Source: Microbacterium sp. LWH13-1.2
GTDB lineage: Bacteria; Actinomycetota; Actinomycetes; Actinomycetales; Microbacteriaceae
NCBI RefSeq assembly: GCF_038397735.1
Contig: NZ_CP151635.1
Span: 2,232,001 to 2,296,000, forward strand
Reading direction: 5' to 3'
Length of the DNA stretch: 64,000 nt
The notes below the pieces were generated by a model that was given only the letters and a program-made list of their open reading frames with translations, made no database searches and was not told the DNA's origin. Within the stretch, counting starts at the first letter, position 1. Each line of letters starts with the position of its first letter. Both the position numbers and the translations under genes were made by a program. This document shows, piece after piece, positions 7,229-15,849 of the stretch.

Positions 7229-9787
7229 ATGCCTCAAAAGAATCGCACGGTGAAAGGTGCGCTCGGCGGAGTCCTCGGACTCGTCGGGCTCAGCGCCGTA
7301 GCCGGCCTCCTCGTCGCGGCCAGCGTCACCCCTGTTCTCGCAATGACGGGTATCGCCGGATCCCAGGCCCTCACGATCTTCGAAGACCTCCCCGCGAACC
7401 TGCAGGTGAACCGGCCGATGGAGCAGTCGACGATTTACGCGACCGCATCCGACGGGACCCCGGTCGAGCTGGCATCGTTCTACGAGCAGAACCGCGTGCC
7501 TGTGACGTACGAGCAGATCAACCCCGTCGTGTTCGACGCGGTCCTCTCGAGTGAGGACAAGGACTACTTCAGCCACGGCGGCATCAACGTCGGCGCGACG
7601 ACGAAGGCCCTGGTCGACAACCTGCGCGGCACCGACGACCGAGGCGCGTCGACCATCACGCAGCAGTACGTCAAGAACGTGCTGATCCAGGAGTGCGAGC
7701 AGGAGGCCGACCCCGCGTCGGGCACCTACGCCGACGACCTTCAGCAGTGCTGGGCCGATGCGACCAACGCGGTCGGCGCCAAGGGCATCGAGCGCAAGCT
7801 GCAGGAGATGCGCTATGCCCTGCAGATCGAGAAGGAGTACTCGAAGAACGACATCCTGCTCGGGTACCTCAACATCGCGAACTTCGGCGGCACGGTGTAC
7901 GGCATCGAGTCGGCGGCCAACTACTACTTCTCGACCACGGCTGCGAACCTGACGGTCGCGCAGGCCGCCACGATCGCCGGCATGGTGCAGAACCCGAACC
8001 AGTACCGGATCGACCGGCCCGCCGGCACGTGGACGGACGAGGACGGCGTCGGACACAACAGCGAGGCGGACGGCTATGCCCAGACGCTGGATCGCCGTCA
8101 CTATGTGCTCGACCGCATGCTCGCACTCGGCAAGATCACGCAGGCCCAGTTCGACGAGGCGGACGCCTCCCCGATCACTCCCGCGATCACGCAGCCCACG
8201 CAGGGCTGCGTGTCGGCCGGGAACGTGGCTCGCAGCGCCTACTTCTGCGAGTACGTGAAGTCCGTCGTCCTCAACGACCCCGCCTTCGGCGAGACCGAGC
8301 AGGAGCGCCGCGACCTGCTTCGTCAGGGTGGACTCAAGATCTACTCGACGATGAACATCGACATCCAGAGCGCGGGCGCCGAGGTCATGGCGAACACCGT
8401 TCCGGCGAACTACGACAACCAGTACTTCGGCGCGGCGGGCATCTCGCTCGAGACCAGCACGGGTCGCGTGCTCGCGATCACGCAGAACACCACCTTCAGC
8501 GAGACGATCCAGGGCGACCAGGCGTACACCGCGCTGGTGTTCGGCACCGACAAGGCGCACGGTGGATCCAACGGATTCTCGGTCGGCTCGACGTACAAGC
8601 TCTTCACCCTCATCGACTGGCTTGAAGAGGGCCACTCGGTGCGAGAGACCCTGAACGGCACCAACCGCGTCTTCTCGAAGTTCAAGTGCGGCGATGACGG
8701 GATCCGCAACACGACCAAGATCCAGAACTTCAACAACGCCGGCGGATACACCGGCACGGTCATGAAGTTCACCGCCGACTCGCTCAACAGCGGTTACCTC
8801 GCGATGGCCGAGAAGCTCGACCTCTGCAAGATCAACGCCGTCGCCGACCGCATGGGCGTCACTCTCGCCAACGGCGGCAAGACCACCGACGGCAGCCCGG
8901 CCCCCTACGACATCCTGGGCTCGAAGTACATCTCCCCGCTCGCCATGGCCGGCGCCTACGCCACCGTCGCGAACGGCGGCATCTACTGCACCCCGAAGGC
9001 GATCGACCGCGTGGTCGACGCCGACGGCAAGGACCTGCCGATCCCGGAGTCGAAGTGCTCGCAGGTGATCTCGCCCGAAGTCGCCGCGACTGCGGCCTTC
9101 GCACTGCAGGGCGTCATCAACGGCGGAACCGGTCGACAGGCGAACACGAACGACGGAACCCCGCTGATCGGCAAGACCGGTACCCACGAGTCATGGGGAA
9201 CCATGATGATCGAGTCGAGCACCAAGGTCACCACCGCGATCTGGGTCGGTCGCTCGGAGGGTCAGGCCAGCATCCTCAAGCAGAGCTGGGGCGGCACTGC
9301 CCTGAACGCTATGCGCTACGAGCTCGCCAAGACCATGCAGCGCGCGGCGAACAACATCTACGGCGGCGATGCGTTCCCGCAGCCCGATGCGAACCTGAGC
9401 AAGCAGGTTCTGACGGATGTCCCGTCCGTGATCGGGATGGACACCGCGACGGCGACCGCCACCCTCGAGAACGCCGGCTTCCAGGTCGTGGTCGGCGCGC
9501 CCGCCGACGGCCCCGCCGGTGACGTGATCGTCGCGCAGGACCCCTCTGGTCAGGCCCCGAGCGGCGCCACGGTCACGATCTCGCCGAGCAACGGCCAGGG
9601 AACGACCGTGCCGGACATCACCGGGCAGCCGAAGGCCGCCGCACAGAACGCGCTGTTCGGCGCAGGGTTCTCGTCGATCTCCTTCGACAACTCGTGCAAC
9701 CCGCCGAACGCGGTCGTGGCGAGCACGAACCCGCCCGCGAACACCGCGACCAACAAGTCGACGGCGATCTCGGTCACCTGCCAGTGA
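7229..9787 (+). CDS. ponA2: Bifunctional penicillin-binding protein (transglycosylase/transpeptidase) with PASTA domains
   Basis: Class A PBP that polymerises lipid II and cross-links peptidoglycan. The 852-aa protein has an N-terminal membrane anchor (about 10-40). The GT51 domain carries the catalytic Glu in SSEDKDYFSHGG (about 109) and RGASTITQQYVKNV. The transpeptidase domain carries STYK (about 452), SLN (about 517) and KTGT (about 648). Two PASTA repeats follow (about 730-852). ATG at 7229 lies 8 bases after TACGAT, so the mRNA may be nearly leaderless. Its order with the overlapping metallophosphoesterase copies Rv3682 (ponA2)-Rv3683. The whiB4 gene seen between the flanking genes in Mycobacterium is missing. 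Confidence 0.95.
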   Translation: MPQKNRTVKGALGGVLGLVGLSAVAGLLVAASVTPVLAMTGIAGSQALTIFEDLPANLQVNRPMEQSTIYATASDGTPVELASFYEQNRVPVTYEQINPVVFDAVLSSEDKDYFSHGGINVGATTKALVDNLRGTDDRGASTITQQYVKNVLIQECEQEADPASGTYADDLQQCWADATNAVGAKGIERKLQEMRYALQIEKEYSKNDILLGYLNIANFGGTVYGIESAANYYFSTTAANLTVAQAATIAGMVQNPNQYRIDRPAGTWTDEDGVGHNSEADGYAQTLDRRHYVLDRMLALGKITQAQFDEADASPITPAITQPTQGCVSAGNVARSAYFCEYVKSVVLNDPAFGETEQERRDLLRQGGLKIYSTMNIDIQSAGAEVMANTVPANYDNQYFGAAGISLETSTGRVLAITQNTTFSETIQGDQAYTALVFGTDKAHGGSNGFSVGSTYKLFTLIDWLEEGHSVRETLNGTNRVFSKFKCGDDGIRNTTKIQNFNNAGGYTGTVMKFTADSLNSGYLAMAEKLDLCKINAVADRMGVTLANGGKTTDGSPAPYDILGSKYISPLAMAGAYATVANGGIYCTPKAIDRVVDADGKDLPIPESKCSQVISPEVAATAAFALQGVINGGTGRQANTNDGTPLIGKTGTHESWGTMMIESSTKVTTAIWVGRSEGQASILKQSWGGTALNAMRYELAKTMQRAANNIYGGDAFPQPDANLSKQVLTDVPSVIGMDTATATATLENAGFQVVVGAPADGPAGDVIVAQDPSGQAPSGATVTISPSNGQGTTVPDITGQPKAAAQNALFGAGFSSISFDNSCNPPNAVVASTNPPANTATNKSTAISVTCQ

Positions 9788-10719
9788 CCTCAGGACGAAC
9801 GGCACACCCGGCCCTCATCGCGCTCGGCGCGGTGGGGGCCGCTGGTGCTGCGGCAGCTGTGTGGGGCATCGGCATCGAGCGCTACCTCTTCACCGTGCGC
9901 GAGGCGACGGCATCCGCTCTCGCTCCCGGATCCGCACCGCTGCGCGTGCTGCACATCTCGGATGCGCACATGGCGCCGTGGCAGCATCGCAAGCAGGACT
10001 GGCTCGCCTCGCTCGCGCAGCTGAAGCCCGACCTCATCATCAACACCGGCGACAACCTCGGGCACCGCGACGGCCTCGAGGGGATCCGTCGGGCGTTCGA
10101 GCCTTTCGCCGGCATCCCCGGCGTGTTCGTGCACGGTTCGAACGACGTCAACGGTCCATCGCCCCGCAATCCGATCCGCTACTTCGCCGGCCCTTCGCAG
10201 CGGCACCACGAGCCCACGTTCCTCGACACCGATGCGATGGACGCATTCTTCACCGACGAGCTCGGCTGGACGGACCTGAACAACACGGCCGCTCGGCTCA
10301 CCGTCGCCGGCGACACGCTCGACTTCTTCGGCGTGAGCGATGCGCACCGGCAGTGGGATCGCCTCGAAGATCTGCCGACGGCCATCGACGCGCTCGGTCC
10401 GCGGGAACCGGGCACCTCGGTGCTCGGAGTGACGCATGCGCCGTACCAGCGCGTGATGAACCGCTACATCGAGCTCGGTGCGGATGCGATCTTCGGCGGG
10501 CACACGCACGGCGGGCAGGTGTGCCTCCCCGGCTTCGGCGCTCTCGTCGCGAACTGCGACATCCCGCTCAAGCAGGCCAAGGGTCTGAGCACGTGGACGC
10601 AGGGCGGGCGCACCGTGCCCCTCAATGTCAGCGCCGGCTGCGGGCACTCGATCTATGCGCCCGTGCGCTTCGCGTGCCGCCCCGAGGCGACGCTGCTCAC
10701 GCTGACGGCGCGCGGTTGA
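9784..10719 (+). CDS. Calcineurin-like metallophosphoesterase (Rv3683-like)
   Basis: A 311-aa membrane-anchored phosphoesterase. An N-terminal hydrophobic helix (about 10-30) precedes the dimetal phosphoesterase motifs in order: [22 protein letters not shown] (normally GNH/D), VTHAPYQ and [11 protein letters not shown] at 9784 overlaps the ponA2 stop (GTGA), so the two are translationally coupled. This suggests an envelope role, perhaps on lipid-linked phosphates, but the substrate cannot be read from the sequence. It ends 53 bases before tRNA-Pro. Confidence 0.9.
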   Translation: MTSGRTAHPALIALGAVGAAGAAAAVWGIGIERYLFTVREATASALAPGSAPLRVLHISDAHMAPWQHRKQDWLASLAQLKPDLIINTGDNLGHRDGLEGIRRAFEPFAGIPGVFVHGSNDVNGPSPRNPIRYFAGPSQRHHEPTFLDTDAMDAFFTDELGWTDLNNTAARLTVAGDTLDFFGVSDAHRQWDRLEDLPTAIDALGPREPGTSVLGVTHAPYQRVMNRYIELGADAIFGGHTHGGQVCLPGFGALVANCDIPLKQAKGLSTWTQGGRTVPLNVSAGCGHSIYAPVRFACRPEATLLTLTARG

Positions 10720-10751
10720 CCCCTCGATTCGGCGCTGAGGGCATTTCGCTG

Positions 10752-10757
10752 TAGACT
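10752..10757 (+). promoter_or_regulatory. -10 box of tRNA-Pro
   Basis: TAGACT, preceded by TG, ends 15 bases before the mature tRNA. The same hexamer stands upstream of tRNA-Ser, the SRP RNA and mqo in this window. No good -35 is visible. Confidence 0.5.
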
Positions 10758-10772
10758 CGGAGGGTTGCAAAA

Positions 10773-10850
<78 letters not shown>

Positions 10851-10858
10851 TAACACCG

Positions 10859-10884
10859 GAAGGCCGCCCTCACGGGCGGCCTTC
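10859..10884 (+). terminator. Terminator after tRNA-Pro
   Basis: An 11-bp perfect stem GAAGGCCGCCC / GGGCGGCCTTC around loop TCAC, followed by TCTGT. Confidence 0.85.
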
Positions 10885-10915
10885 TCTGTACCAGGACCGA
10901 AGCGAAAGGGACGGC

Positions 10916-11392
10916 GTGAGCACCCTGTTCCCTCCCCCGCGTCGCCTCACTCGCGGCATCGCGATCGTCCTCGGCATCCCTTTCCTCGCGGGGCTCGCGC
11001 TGCTCACCCTCACCCCCGCGCGGGTCGAGGAGACGATGCCGAATCTGCTCGACCTCGTGCTCTCGGCGGCTCACCGGCTGGGCTGGGAGTCGCTCGACTT
11101 CACGCGCCTCGAGATCATCGCGAACGTGCTCGTGTTCGTACCCGTCGGCATCCTCGCGTTCGTGCTCGTGCCTCGGCGCCTCTGGCCGCTCGCGGTGATC
11201 CTGGGGCCCGCGCTGTCGCTCTCGATCGAGATCGCGCAGCGTGTGGCACTGCCGCATCGTGCCGCCACCGTGACCGACGTCATCGCGAACTCGGGCGGCG
11301 CCCTGATCGGGGTCTTCATCGCGATCGCCGCCACTCTGCTGTTCGCGCCTCAGAGCTCTCTCCATCCACCCCGTAATCTGGAAGCATCATGA
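10916..11392 (+). CDS. VanZ-family membrane protein
   Basis: A 158-aa integral membrane protein with four predicted helices: about 14-32, 66-84, 90-105 and 120-142. It carries the VanZ-like features N-V-L-V-F-V-P-V-G, SIEIAQ and DVIANSGGALIG. The VanZ family includes a teicoplanin-resistance accessory protein, but most members have no known role and nothing here argues for glycopeptide resistance. It starts at GTG 10916 after AAAGGGACGGC and overlaps the next gene by ATGA. Confidence 0.88.
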   Translation: MSTLFPPPRRLTRGIAIVLGIPFLAGLALLTLTPARVEETMPNLLDLVLSAAHRLGWESLDFTRLEIIANVLVFVPVGILAFVLVPRRLWPLAVILGPALSLSIEIAQRVALPHRAATVTDVIANSGGALIGVFIAIAATLLFAPQSSLHPPRNLEAS

Positions 11393-12144
11393 CCTCGCCT
11401 GATCTCGTAGCCTTCGATCTCGACGACACCCTCGCCCCTTCCAAGGGCGCCATCGACCCCCGCATCGCCTCGCTGCTGCTCGCGCTGATGCAGAGGGTCG
11501 ACGTCGCGATCATCTCGGGCGGGAACGAGGCCCAGTTCCGCTCACAGGTCATCGCCCAGCTCGGCGATATCGATGCCACCACGGCCGCACGACTGCATCT
11601 GCTTCCGACGTGCGGAACCCGGTATCTGCGTCATGACGGCGCGGACTTCGCTCCCGTGTACGCGCAGGATCTCACTGCCGAGCAGAAGACCGGTGCGCTG
11701 ACCGCGCTGCGCGAGGAGGCCGAGCGCCTGGGGCTGTGGGAGGCGGAACCGTGGGGCGACATCCTCGAGGACCGCGGCTCGCAGATCACCTTCTCGGCCC
11801 TCGGGCAGAAGGCTCCGCATGATGCGAAGCGCGACTGGGATCCGTCCGGAGCGAAGCGCGAGGCGCTGCGGGATGCCGTGGCCGCCCGCCTTCCCGACCT
11901 CGAGGTGCGCTCGGGCGGCTCGACGTCGATCGACATCACCCTCGCCGGGATCGACAAGGCCTACGGGATGCGGCAGCTTGCCGAGCACACCGGCATCCCC
12001 CTGACCTCCATGCTGTTCTACGGTGACCGTCTCGACGAGGGCGGCAACGATTACCCCGTGCTCGCGATCGGTGTGCCCTCCGTGGCAGTGGAGGGCTGGG
12101 AGGACACCGCCGACAAGCTCGAGGCGCTCCTCCCCACGCTCTGA
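11389..12144 (+). CDS. HAD-IIB family sugar-phosphate phosphatase / phosphomannomutase-like protein
   Basis: A 251-aa cytosolic HAD-superfamily protein. Motif I is FDLDDTLAPSKG (9-20, nucleophile Asp then Asp). Motif II is the Ser in IISGG. The cap contains CGTRY, and motif IV is FYGDRLDEGGNDYPV. The cap segment GGSTSIDITLAGIDKAYG resembles eukaryotic-type phosphomannomutase, where this region follows the bound sugar phosphate. I therefore favour a phosphosugar substrate, as phosphatase or mutase. It overlaps the VanZ gene (ATGA). Confidence 0.85.
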   Translation: MTSPDLVAFDLDDTLAPSKGAIDPRIASLLLALMQRVDVAIISGGNEAQFRSQVIAQLGDIDATTAARLHLLPTCGTRYLRHDGADFAPVYAQDLTAEQKTGALTALREEAERLGLWEAEPWGDILEDRGSQITFSALGQKAPHDAKRDWDPSGAKREALRDAVAARLPDLEVRSGGSTSIDITLAGIDKAYGMRQLAEHTGIPLTSMLFYGDRLDEGGNDYPVLAIGVPSVAVEGWEDTADKLEALLPTL

Positions 12145-12197
12145 CGCTCGGCCCCTGCCTCCGGCCCGCACGGACGACGGAGTTCTAGCATGTCGGT

Positions 12198-13043
12198 ATG
12201 GAACCGCTGCTGATCGTCATCCTGACCGCGGCCGTCGCGAGCGCGGCGTGCTGGATCCTGTCGCTCGTCACTCGCGACACCTCGTGGGTCGACCGCGCCT
12301 GGTCGATCGTGCCGGTCGTCTACGTGTGGATCTTCGCGGGCACGGCCCTCGCCGGCGGTCAGGACGCGAGCCGTCTGGTGCTCATGGCCGTGCTCGTGAC
12401 CCTGTGGGGCCTGCGTCTGACCTACAACTTCGCCCGCAAGGGCGGGTACACCGGCATGGAGGACTACCGGTGGGCGATCCTTCGCAGACGCATGAAGCCG
12501 TGGCAGTTCCAGCTCTTCAACCTGCTGTTCATCATCGGGTACCAGATGACACTGCTCGTGCTGATCACGCTGCCGGCAGAGATCGCCCTGCAGCATCCTG
12601 CTCCTCTGAACGCGTGGGACCTCGTGTTCGCCGCGATCTTCCTGGCGCTGCTCGTCGGCGAGACCGTCGCAGACCAGCAGCAGTGGGAGTTTCATCGACG
12701 CAAGAAGCAGGCGGGCGGCACGCTGGCCCCCGGCTTCGCCACCGAGGGGCTGTTCCGCGTCAGCCGTCACCCCAACTTCTTCTTCGAGCAGAGCCAATGG
12801 TGGGCGCTCTACGCGATCGGGGCGACGGCTGCGGTCGCCTCGGGTGCCGCTTTCCTCGGCGGCGCGCTGAACTGGACGGTGATCGGGCCGTTCCTGCTCA
12901 GCATCCTGTTCATCGGATCCACGATCTTCACCGAGTCGATCACCGCGAGCAAGTATCCCGCGTACGCCGAGTACCGCCGGACCACGTCGATGCTCGTCCC
13001 CTGGCCGCCGCGGACCCGACGCGTCGCCGAGCCCGCGGCCTGA
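12198..13043 (+). CDS. DUF1295 membrane protein (steroid 5-alpha-reductase-like)
   Basis: A 281-aa polytopic membrane protein of about seven helices. The C-terminal signature LFRVSRHPNFFFEQSQWW, followed by AEYRRTTSMLVPWPP, is typical of the DUF1295/ICMT/steroid 5-alpha-reductase fold. Related enzymes are NADPH-dependent reductases or methyltransferases acting on lipids; the substrate here is unknown. ATG at 12198 lies 53 bases after the HAD gene. It converges on the hydroxy-acid dehydrogenase gene with only 12 bases between the stops. Confidence 0.88.
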   Translation: MEPLLIVILTAAVASAACWILSLVTRDTSWVDRAWSIVPVVYVWIFAGTALAGGQDASRLVLMAVLVTLWGLRLTYNFARKGGYTGMEDYRWAILRRRMKPWQFQLFNLLFIIGYQMTLLVLITLPAEIALQHPAPLNAWDLVFAAIFLALLVGETVADQQQWEFHRRKKQAGGTLAPGFATEGLFRVSRHPNFFFEQSQWWALYAIGATAAVASGAAFLGGALNWTVIGPFLLSILFIGSTIFTESITASKYPAYAEYRRTTSMLVPWPPRTRRVAEPAA

Positions 13044-13055
13044 TCGAGGACCGCG

Positions 13056-14315
13056 TCAGCGCACCACCGCGTCGGATGCAGCGCGCGTCACGGGCACGAG
13101 GCGCGTGAGCTGCGTGACATGCGCGGGCTCGAGCTCGGCGAGCGAGGCCACCCCGAGCAGGCGCATCGTGCGCTCGATCTCGGTGCGGAGGATGCTGATC
13201 GTGCGGTCGACGCCCGCTCGGCCACCGGCCATCAGGCCGTACAGGTAGGCGCGGCCGATGAGCGTGAAGTCGGCACCCAGCGCGACCGCGGCGACGATGT
13301 CGGCGCCGTTCATGATGCCGGTGTCGATCATGACGGTGAAGTCGTCGCCGACCGCCTTGCGCACCTCCGGCAGCAGGTGGAACGGGATGGGCGCACGGTC
13401 GAGCTGGCGCCCTCCGTGATTCGAGAGCACGATGCCGTCGACGCCCGCGTCGCGCAGTCGCACCGAGTCCTCGACGTTCTGCACGCCCTTGATCACGATC
13501 TTGCCGGGCCAGATGTCACGGATCACCGCGAGGTCGTCGTAGCTGATGGTCGGGTCCATCGCGGCGTCGAGCAGCTCGCCGACGGTGCCGCCGGTGGTGC
13601 TCAACGACGCGAACTCGAGCTTGGGCGTCGTGAGGAAGTCGTACCACCACCACGGACGAGGGATGGCGTTGATGATCGTCCCGAGCGTCAGCTGGGGCGG
13701 GATGCTGAAGCCGTTGCGCTTGTCCCGCAGGCGCGCGCCCGCGACGGGGGTGTCGACCGTGAACTGCAGGGTGTCGAAACCGGCGGCGGCCGCCCGACGA
13801 GTCAGCTCATACGAGATCTCGCGGTCGCGCATGACATACAGCTGGAACCAGTTGCGGCCGTGGGGGTTCGCCGCCTTGACGCCCTCGATCGACGTCGTAC
13901 CCAGGGTCGACAGGGTGAACGGGATGCCTGCGGCGGCGGCGGCGCCGGCTCCCGCGACCTCGCCCTCGGTCTGCATGAGGCGCGTGAACCCCGTGGGCGC
14001 GATGCCGAAGGGAAGCGCGGACGGGCCGCCGAGGATGTCGACGGACGTGTCGACCGAGGGAGCCGGGCGCAGGATGCCGGGGTGGAACTCGACGTCCTGG
14101 AAGGCCTGGCGCGCACGCGTGAGCGAGAGCTCTCCCTCAGCAGCGCCGTCGGTGTAGTCGAACGCCGCCTTCGGCGTGCGGCGCTTGGCGATGGTGCGCA
14201 GGTCGTCGATCGTCAGCGCAGAGTCGAGGCGGCGCTTCTTGCCATCGAACTCGGGCTTCTTGAACTTCATCAGCTCGAGCAGCTCTACGGGATTGGGAAG
14301 CTGGCGCTGGACCAT
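13056..14315 (-). CDS. lldD: FMN-dependent alpha-hydroxy-acid dehydrogenase (L-lactate dehydrogenase-like)
   Basis: A TIM-barrel flavoenzyme of 419 aa that oxidises L-2-hydroxy acids, most likely L-lactate to pyruvate with electrons to quinone. Signature: [12 protein letters not shown], with the catalytic His near residue 297 and Arg for substrate binding. Other matches are FGIAPTGF near residues 103-110, QLYVMRDR and VIKGVQ (Lys binding FMN). The gene follows a FadR-type regulator by 11 bases under a doubly operated promoter, the arrangement expected for lactate utilisation. A related substrate such as mandelate or glycolate cannot be excluded. Confidence 0.9.
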   Translation of the reverse strand: MVQRQLPNPVELLELMKFKKPEFDGKKRRLDSALTIDDLRTIAKRRTPKAAFDYTDGAAEGELSLTRARQAFQDVEFHPGILRPAPSVDTSVDILGGPSALPFGIAPTGFTRLMQTEGEVAGAGAAAAAGIPFTLSTLGTTSIEGVKAANPHGRNWFQLYVMRDREISYELTRRAAAAGFDTLQFTVDTPVAGARLRDKRNGFSIPPQLTLGTIINAIPRPWWWYDFLTTPKLEFASLSTTGGTVGELLDAAMDPTISYDDLAVIRDIWPGKIVIKGVQNVEDSVRLRDAGVDGIVLSNHGGRQLDRAPIPFHLLPEVRKAVGDDFTVMIDTGIMNGADIVAAVALGADFTLIGRAYLYGLMAGGRAGVDRTISILRTEIERTMRLLGVASLAELEPAHVTQLTRLVPVTRAASDAVVR

Positions 14316-14326
14316 GTCGTGTCCTC

Positions 14327-15049
14327 TCAGTCGGTGGGTCGGGTGCTGCGGGTGAGTCCCGCCGCCGTGTAGTAGCCGGTGATGTGCGCTCGCACGAGGG
14401 CCTGCGCTGTCGTCGCGTCACCCGCGGCGATGGCCGTGATGATCGCGCGATGCTCGGCGCGCAGGAGGTCGGCCATGGCGTCCCAGTCGGCGACGGATGC
14501 CGCCCCCTCCTGCACGTATGACTCGATGGCGGTGCGAAGCCCGGCCATGATCGCCGCGACGACCGTGTTGCCGCTCGACTCAGCCAGCGCGAGGTGCAGC
14601 TGCGCGTCGAGAGCGAGGAACTCGGCGGAGGTCAGACCCTCGGCATCCATCGCATCGAGGACCCTGTGCGCCGCAGAGAGATCCGGGTCCTGCTGGCCGG
14701 CCAGGGCCGCGGCGACGGCATCCTCGAGCAGCAGACGCGTCTGTACGACATCGGTCAGGGGGAAGCCCTGAGCGGCGACCTGGAGACGCAGCAGCGTCGA
14801 CATGCCTCCGGTCGGGGTCGCGATGACGATGGCGCCCGATTGGGGCCCGGAACCCGTCGCCGTGCGGATGAGGCCCATGACCTCGAGCACCCTCAACGCC
14901 TCGCGGACGCTCGATCGTCCTACGCCGAGGTCGGCGGCGAGGTCGCGCTCCGAGGCGAGTCGGTCGCCGGGACCGAGACGACCGTCGAGCAGGTCTCGCT
15001 CGACGTGTTCGAGAACGAGTCGCCAGGCGCGGGCGGGCTGCTCGGGCAT
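14327..15049 (-). CDS. lldR: FadR/GntR-family regulator of the hydroxy-acid dehydrogenase (LldR-like)
   Basis: A 240-aa repressor. The N-terminal winged helix-turn-helix (about 10-75) includes [25 protein letters not shown] split around the recognition helix. The C-terminal FCD ligand domain shows the D..H..H metal/ligand pattern ([29 protein letters not shown]). It is cotranscribed with the dehydrogenase. Two near-identical palindromes with TGGTC and GACCA arms flank its own promoter, the site type bound by FadR-family members such as LldR. This suggests autorepression relieved by lactate; the effector is inferred. Confidence 0.88.
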   Translation of the reverse strand: MPEQPARAWRLVLEHVERDLLDGRLGPGDRLASERDLAADLGVGRSSVREALRVLEVMGLIRTATGSGPQSGAIVIATPTGGMSTLLRLQVAAQGFPLTDVVQTRLLLEDAVAAALAGQQDPDLSAAHRVLDAMDAEGLTSAEFLALDAQLHLALAESSGNTVVAAIMAGLRTAIESYVQEGAASVADWDAMADLLRAEHRAIITAIAAGDATTAQALVRAHITGYYTAAGLTRSTRPTD

Positions 15050-15099
15050 CCGCTCTCCTCGTCGTTCGCGTCGGCGTCGTCGACCTTCGACGCACGCTA

Positions 15100-15114
15100 T
15101 GTGGTCTGACCACA
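15100..15114. promoter_or_regulatory. FadR-type operator O1
   Basis: TGTGGTCTGACCACA, a perfect palindrome around a central T at 15107. It overlaps the -10 box of the regulator promoter, so bound repressor would block RNA polymerase. Confidence 0.85.
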
Positions 15115-15140
15115 GTAGCGTGTGTGGTCAGACCACGCAA
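15112..15140 (-). promoter_or_regulatory. Promoter of the regulator-dehydrogenase operon
   Basis: On the minus strand TTGCGT (15140-15135) and TACTGT (15117-15112) are 17 bases apart. Each box is overlapped by one operator. Transcription would start about 55 bases before the regulator ATG. Confidence 0.7.
15123..15137. promoter_or_regulatory. FadR-type operator O2
   Basis: Core GTGGTCAGACCAC (15124-15136), centred 23 bases (about two helical turns) from O1, on the same DNA face. It overlaps the -35 box. Confidence 0.85.
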
Positions 15141-15188
15141 TCCGGGCATGGCAGGACACCGCCCGCAGGCGGGGGCGGTCGCAGGCTG

Positions 15189-15842
15189 TCAGCCCAGGCG
15201 TCCGCCGGACTCTTCGAGGTAGCACGCCCCGCAGAGCGACTCGTAGGTCGTGACCTCGGGCGCGACAGAACCGTCCGCGCCCTCGTCGATGGCGACCTGG
15301 TCTCCGTCGAACACGAAGCGTCCGCCGATCACACGACCGTTGAAGACCGCCTTGCGTCCGCAGCGGCAGATCGTCTTCAGCTCCTCGAGGGAGTGCGCGA
15401 TGGCGAGGAGGCGAGCCGAACCGGGGAAGGCATGGGTGAGGAAGTCGTTGCGGATGCCGTAGGCGATCACGGGGATGCCGTCTTCGATCGCGATGCGGAA
15501 GAGATCGTCGACCTGCTCGGCGGTGAGGAACTGCGCCTCGTCGATCAGAAGGCAGGCGACGTCGACCGATCCACCGCGGACCGGTTCACCGGCGACGGCG
15601 CGGCGCACTCGCTCACGATGCTCGCCGAAGAGCGCCCGGACGTCGGCGTCCGGCGCGATGAGGTAGTCGACCTCACGCGTGACGCCGAGGCGACTCGCGA
15701 TCTCTGACGCGCCCTTGGTGTCGATCTCGGGCTTGGCGAGCAGCACATGCTGCCCGCGCTCCTCGTAGTTGTACGCGGCCTGCAGCAGCGAAGTGGACTT
15801 GCCCGAGTTCATCGCCCCGTAGCGGAAGTAGAGCTTCGCCAC
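15189..15842 (-). CDS. tk: Thymidine kinase
   Basis: Salvage enzyme that phosphorylates thymidine to dTMP with ATP. The 217-aa type II kinase has the P-loop RYGAMNSGKST (about 7-17), the DEAQF Walker B motif, the lasso region, and a zinc ribbon made by CRCG and CGACY. I chose GTG at 15842 because the family begins right before KLYFRYG; a longer frame from an upstream ATG adds a basic, unrelated 23 residues that overlap mqo. It follows mqo by 7 bases, so they probably share a transcript. A modest GC hairpin (15158-15179) follows its stop. Confidence 0.95.
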   Translation of the reverse strand: MAKLYFRYGAMNSGKSTSLLQAAYNYEERGQHVLLAKPEIDTKGASEIASRLGVTREVDYLIAPDADVRALFGEHRERVRRAVAGEPVRGGSVDVACLLIDEAQFLTAEQVDDLFRIAIEDGIPVIAYGIRNDFLTHAFPGSARLLAIAHSLEELKTICRCGRKAVFNGRVIGGRFVFDGDQVAIDEGADGSVAPEVTTYESLCGACYLEESGGRLG

Positions 15843-15849
15843 AGGCCGC

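Noticed and set aside
7202-9187. 661-codon minus-strand frame opposite ponA2
   Set aside because: Antisense to a clear PBP gene with full catalytic motifs; the frame's composition is the usual antisense Val/Arg/Asp pattern.
10916-11392. VanZ-like gene as evidence of a glycopeptide resistance locus
   Set aside because: The family is broad, and no vanH/A/X or two-component genes are nearby.
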